From positions 1 through 7,139 of the forward strand of contig JBEIJQ010000157.1 of the NCBI GenBank assembly GCA_040380145.1: 7,139 bases of DNA, in the 5' to 3' direction. The position numbers and the translations under genes are program-made. The notes beneath the pieces are model-generated. The model was not told where the DNA came from and ran no database searches. It saw only the letters and a program-made list of their open reading frames with translations. Origin of the DNA: JBEIJQ01 sp040380145 (GTDB lineage: Bacteria > Bacteroidota > Bacteroidia > Chitinophagales > Saprospiraceae). How positions within the stretch are numbered: position 1 is the first letter of the stretch; every line of letters starts with the position of its first letter. Shown in pieces: positions 6,859 through 7,139 of this stretch.

Positions 6859-6866
6859 GCGTTGGC
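6839..6866. repeat. Nested inverted repeat inside the susC promoter, candidate operator
   Basis: GCCAA (6839-6843) and TTGGC (6862-6866) form outer arms, and CGCTT (6847-6851) and AAGCG (6857-6861) form inner arms around a five-base centre. The left half has three extra bases (6844-6846). The repeat covers the spacer and the -33 element of the predicted promoter, so a regulator bound here would block or adjust RNA polymerase. No regulator gene is visible in the window. Confidence 0.4.
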
Positions 6867-6940
6867 GCTTAACTTTTATTTAACCTTTGTAGGATCGGCC
6901 GCTGGGCATCCGTCCCCATTTTTTGTTTTGGCAGCTTCTT

Positions 6941-6979
6941 TTTTTTATAAAAAATTAATTTTCAGTTTTTTATAAAAAA
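6941..6979. repeat. Two identical 14-bp AT palindromes, 25 bases apart
   Basis: TTTTTTATAAAAAA is its own reverse complement and occurs at 6941-6954 and at 6966-6979, with 11 bases between. The copies lie upstream of both divergent genes. They could be binding sites for a dimeric or nucleoid protein, or UP-like elements. Low sequence complexity makes coincidence possible. Confidence 0.45.
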
Positions 6980-7020
6980 AAATTGAACAGTTGTATAAAA
7001 TAAATTTTTTTCCAAATCCC

Positions 7021-7047
7021 TTGTGGAAAAATTTTCTTTTAATTTAG
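7021..7047 (+). promoter_or_regulatory. Candidate promoter of the rightmost gene
   Basis: TTG (7021-7023), a 16-base spacer and TAATTTAG (7040-7047) approximate the phylum's TTG/TAnnTTTG promoter, with one mismatch in the -7 element. The position, about 45 bases before the ATG at 7091, is suitable. The surrounding AT-rich DNA offers other weak matches, so this is tentative. Confidence 0.3.
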
Positions 7048-7090
7048 GCCCCATTTCCATCGTTTTTCACGTTCAATTTTTCCACCCGCC

Positions 7091-7139
7091 ATGAAAAAAA
7101 ACCTGCTTCTCCTGCTTGTTCTGCCCTTTGTGCTCGGCC
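7091..7139 (+). CDS. 5' end of a gene for an exported protein (cut by window edge)
   Basis: ATG at 7091 opens a frame of 16 whole codons, MKKNLLLLLVLPFVLG, that runs off the right edge. Two lysines followed by a long Leu/Val/Phe core are typical of a signal peptide, so the product is likely secreted, periplasmic or outer-membrane. No lipobox Cys or cleavage site is reached yet. It is transcribed divergently from susC and, being exported, might work with the SusCD pair (for example as a hydrolase or binding protein), but nothing visible shows this. There is no Shine-Dalgarno sequence. Confidence 0.7.
   Translation, partial: MKKNLLLLLVLPFVLG

Larger units (their letters stand above)
6770..7090. 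other. Divergent intergenic region, AT-rich (321 bases)
   Basis: This gap separates susC (minus) from the gene starting at 7091 (plus). The part nearest susC holds its promoter and the inverted repeat. The middle (about 6936-7045) is extremely A+T-rich, with two copies of a 14-bp palindrome and several A or T runs, which suggests intrinsically bent or easily melted DNA. No RNA gene or small reading frame stood out. Confidence 0.6.

Noticed and set aside
1..7139. CRISPR array, defence system or retroelement
   Set aside because: No regularly spaced repeats, no reverse transcriptase, nuclease or toxin-antitoxin motif could be found in either strand.

Overview
The window looks like chromosomal DNA from a member of the Bacteroidota (Bacteroidetes). 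It carries a SusC/SusD outer-membrane uptake pair, which is a hallmark of that phylum. The SusC gene has a match to the phylum's unusual promoter (TTG, 18 bases, TAnnTTTG). Start codons lack clear Shine-Dalgarno sequences, and the tyrosine recombinase is of the 'YSFK' type common in the phylum. The chromosomal part is G+C rich, which suggests a higher-GC lineage rather than Bacteroides or Flavobacterium; the genus cannot be fixed from this sequence.

The left part (1 to about 1930) is visibly richer in A+T and reads as one end of an integrated mobile element. It holds, on the minus strand, a 414-residue tyrosine recombinase (536-1780) and, downstream of it, a small unrecognised gene (104-412). 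About 130 bases behind the recombinase start is a 19-20 base sequence (1911-1930) that matches the 3' end of a serine tRNA: end of the T loop, T-stem strand, acceptor strand and G discriminator. It has no tRNA body. A strong terminator (1934-1964) follows on the plus strand, with no plus-strand gene before it. The simplest reading is that an element inserted into the 3' end of a tRNA-Ser gene, leaving this duplicated att copy and the tRNA's old terminator at its right edge. The intact tRNA would then lie at the other end, left of the window.

The right part (about 1931 to 7139) is resident DNA. A minus-strand operon runs from a promoter near 6830-6858 through a SusC-family TonB-dependent transporter (6769-3608) and a SusD-family lipoprotein (3580-2195), separated by 27 bases. 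It ends in a hairpin and a strong intrinsic terminator (2121-2157). SusD would sit as a lid on the SusC barrel and deliver a substrate, probably a glycan or peptide, for TonB-driven import. No degradative enzyme is visible, so the substrate is unknown. A divergent gene starts at 7091 with a signal peptide and is cut by the window edge; the 321-base gap between it and susC is AT-rich and contains both promoters.

No CRISPR array, rRNA, complete tRNA or defence system was seen. The observation most worth following is the probable tRNA-Ser insertion junction.
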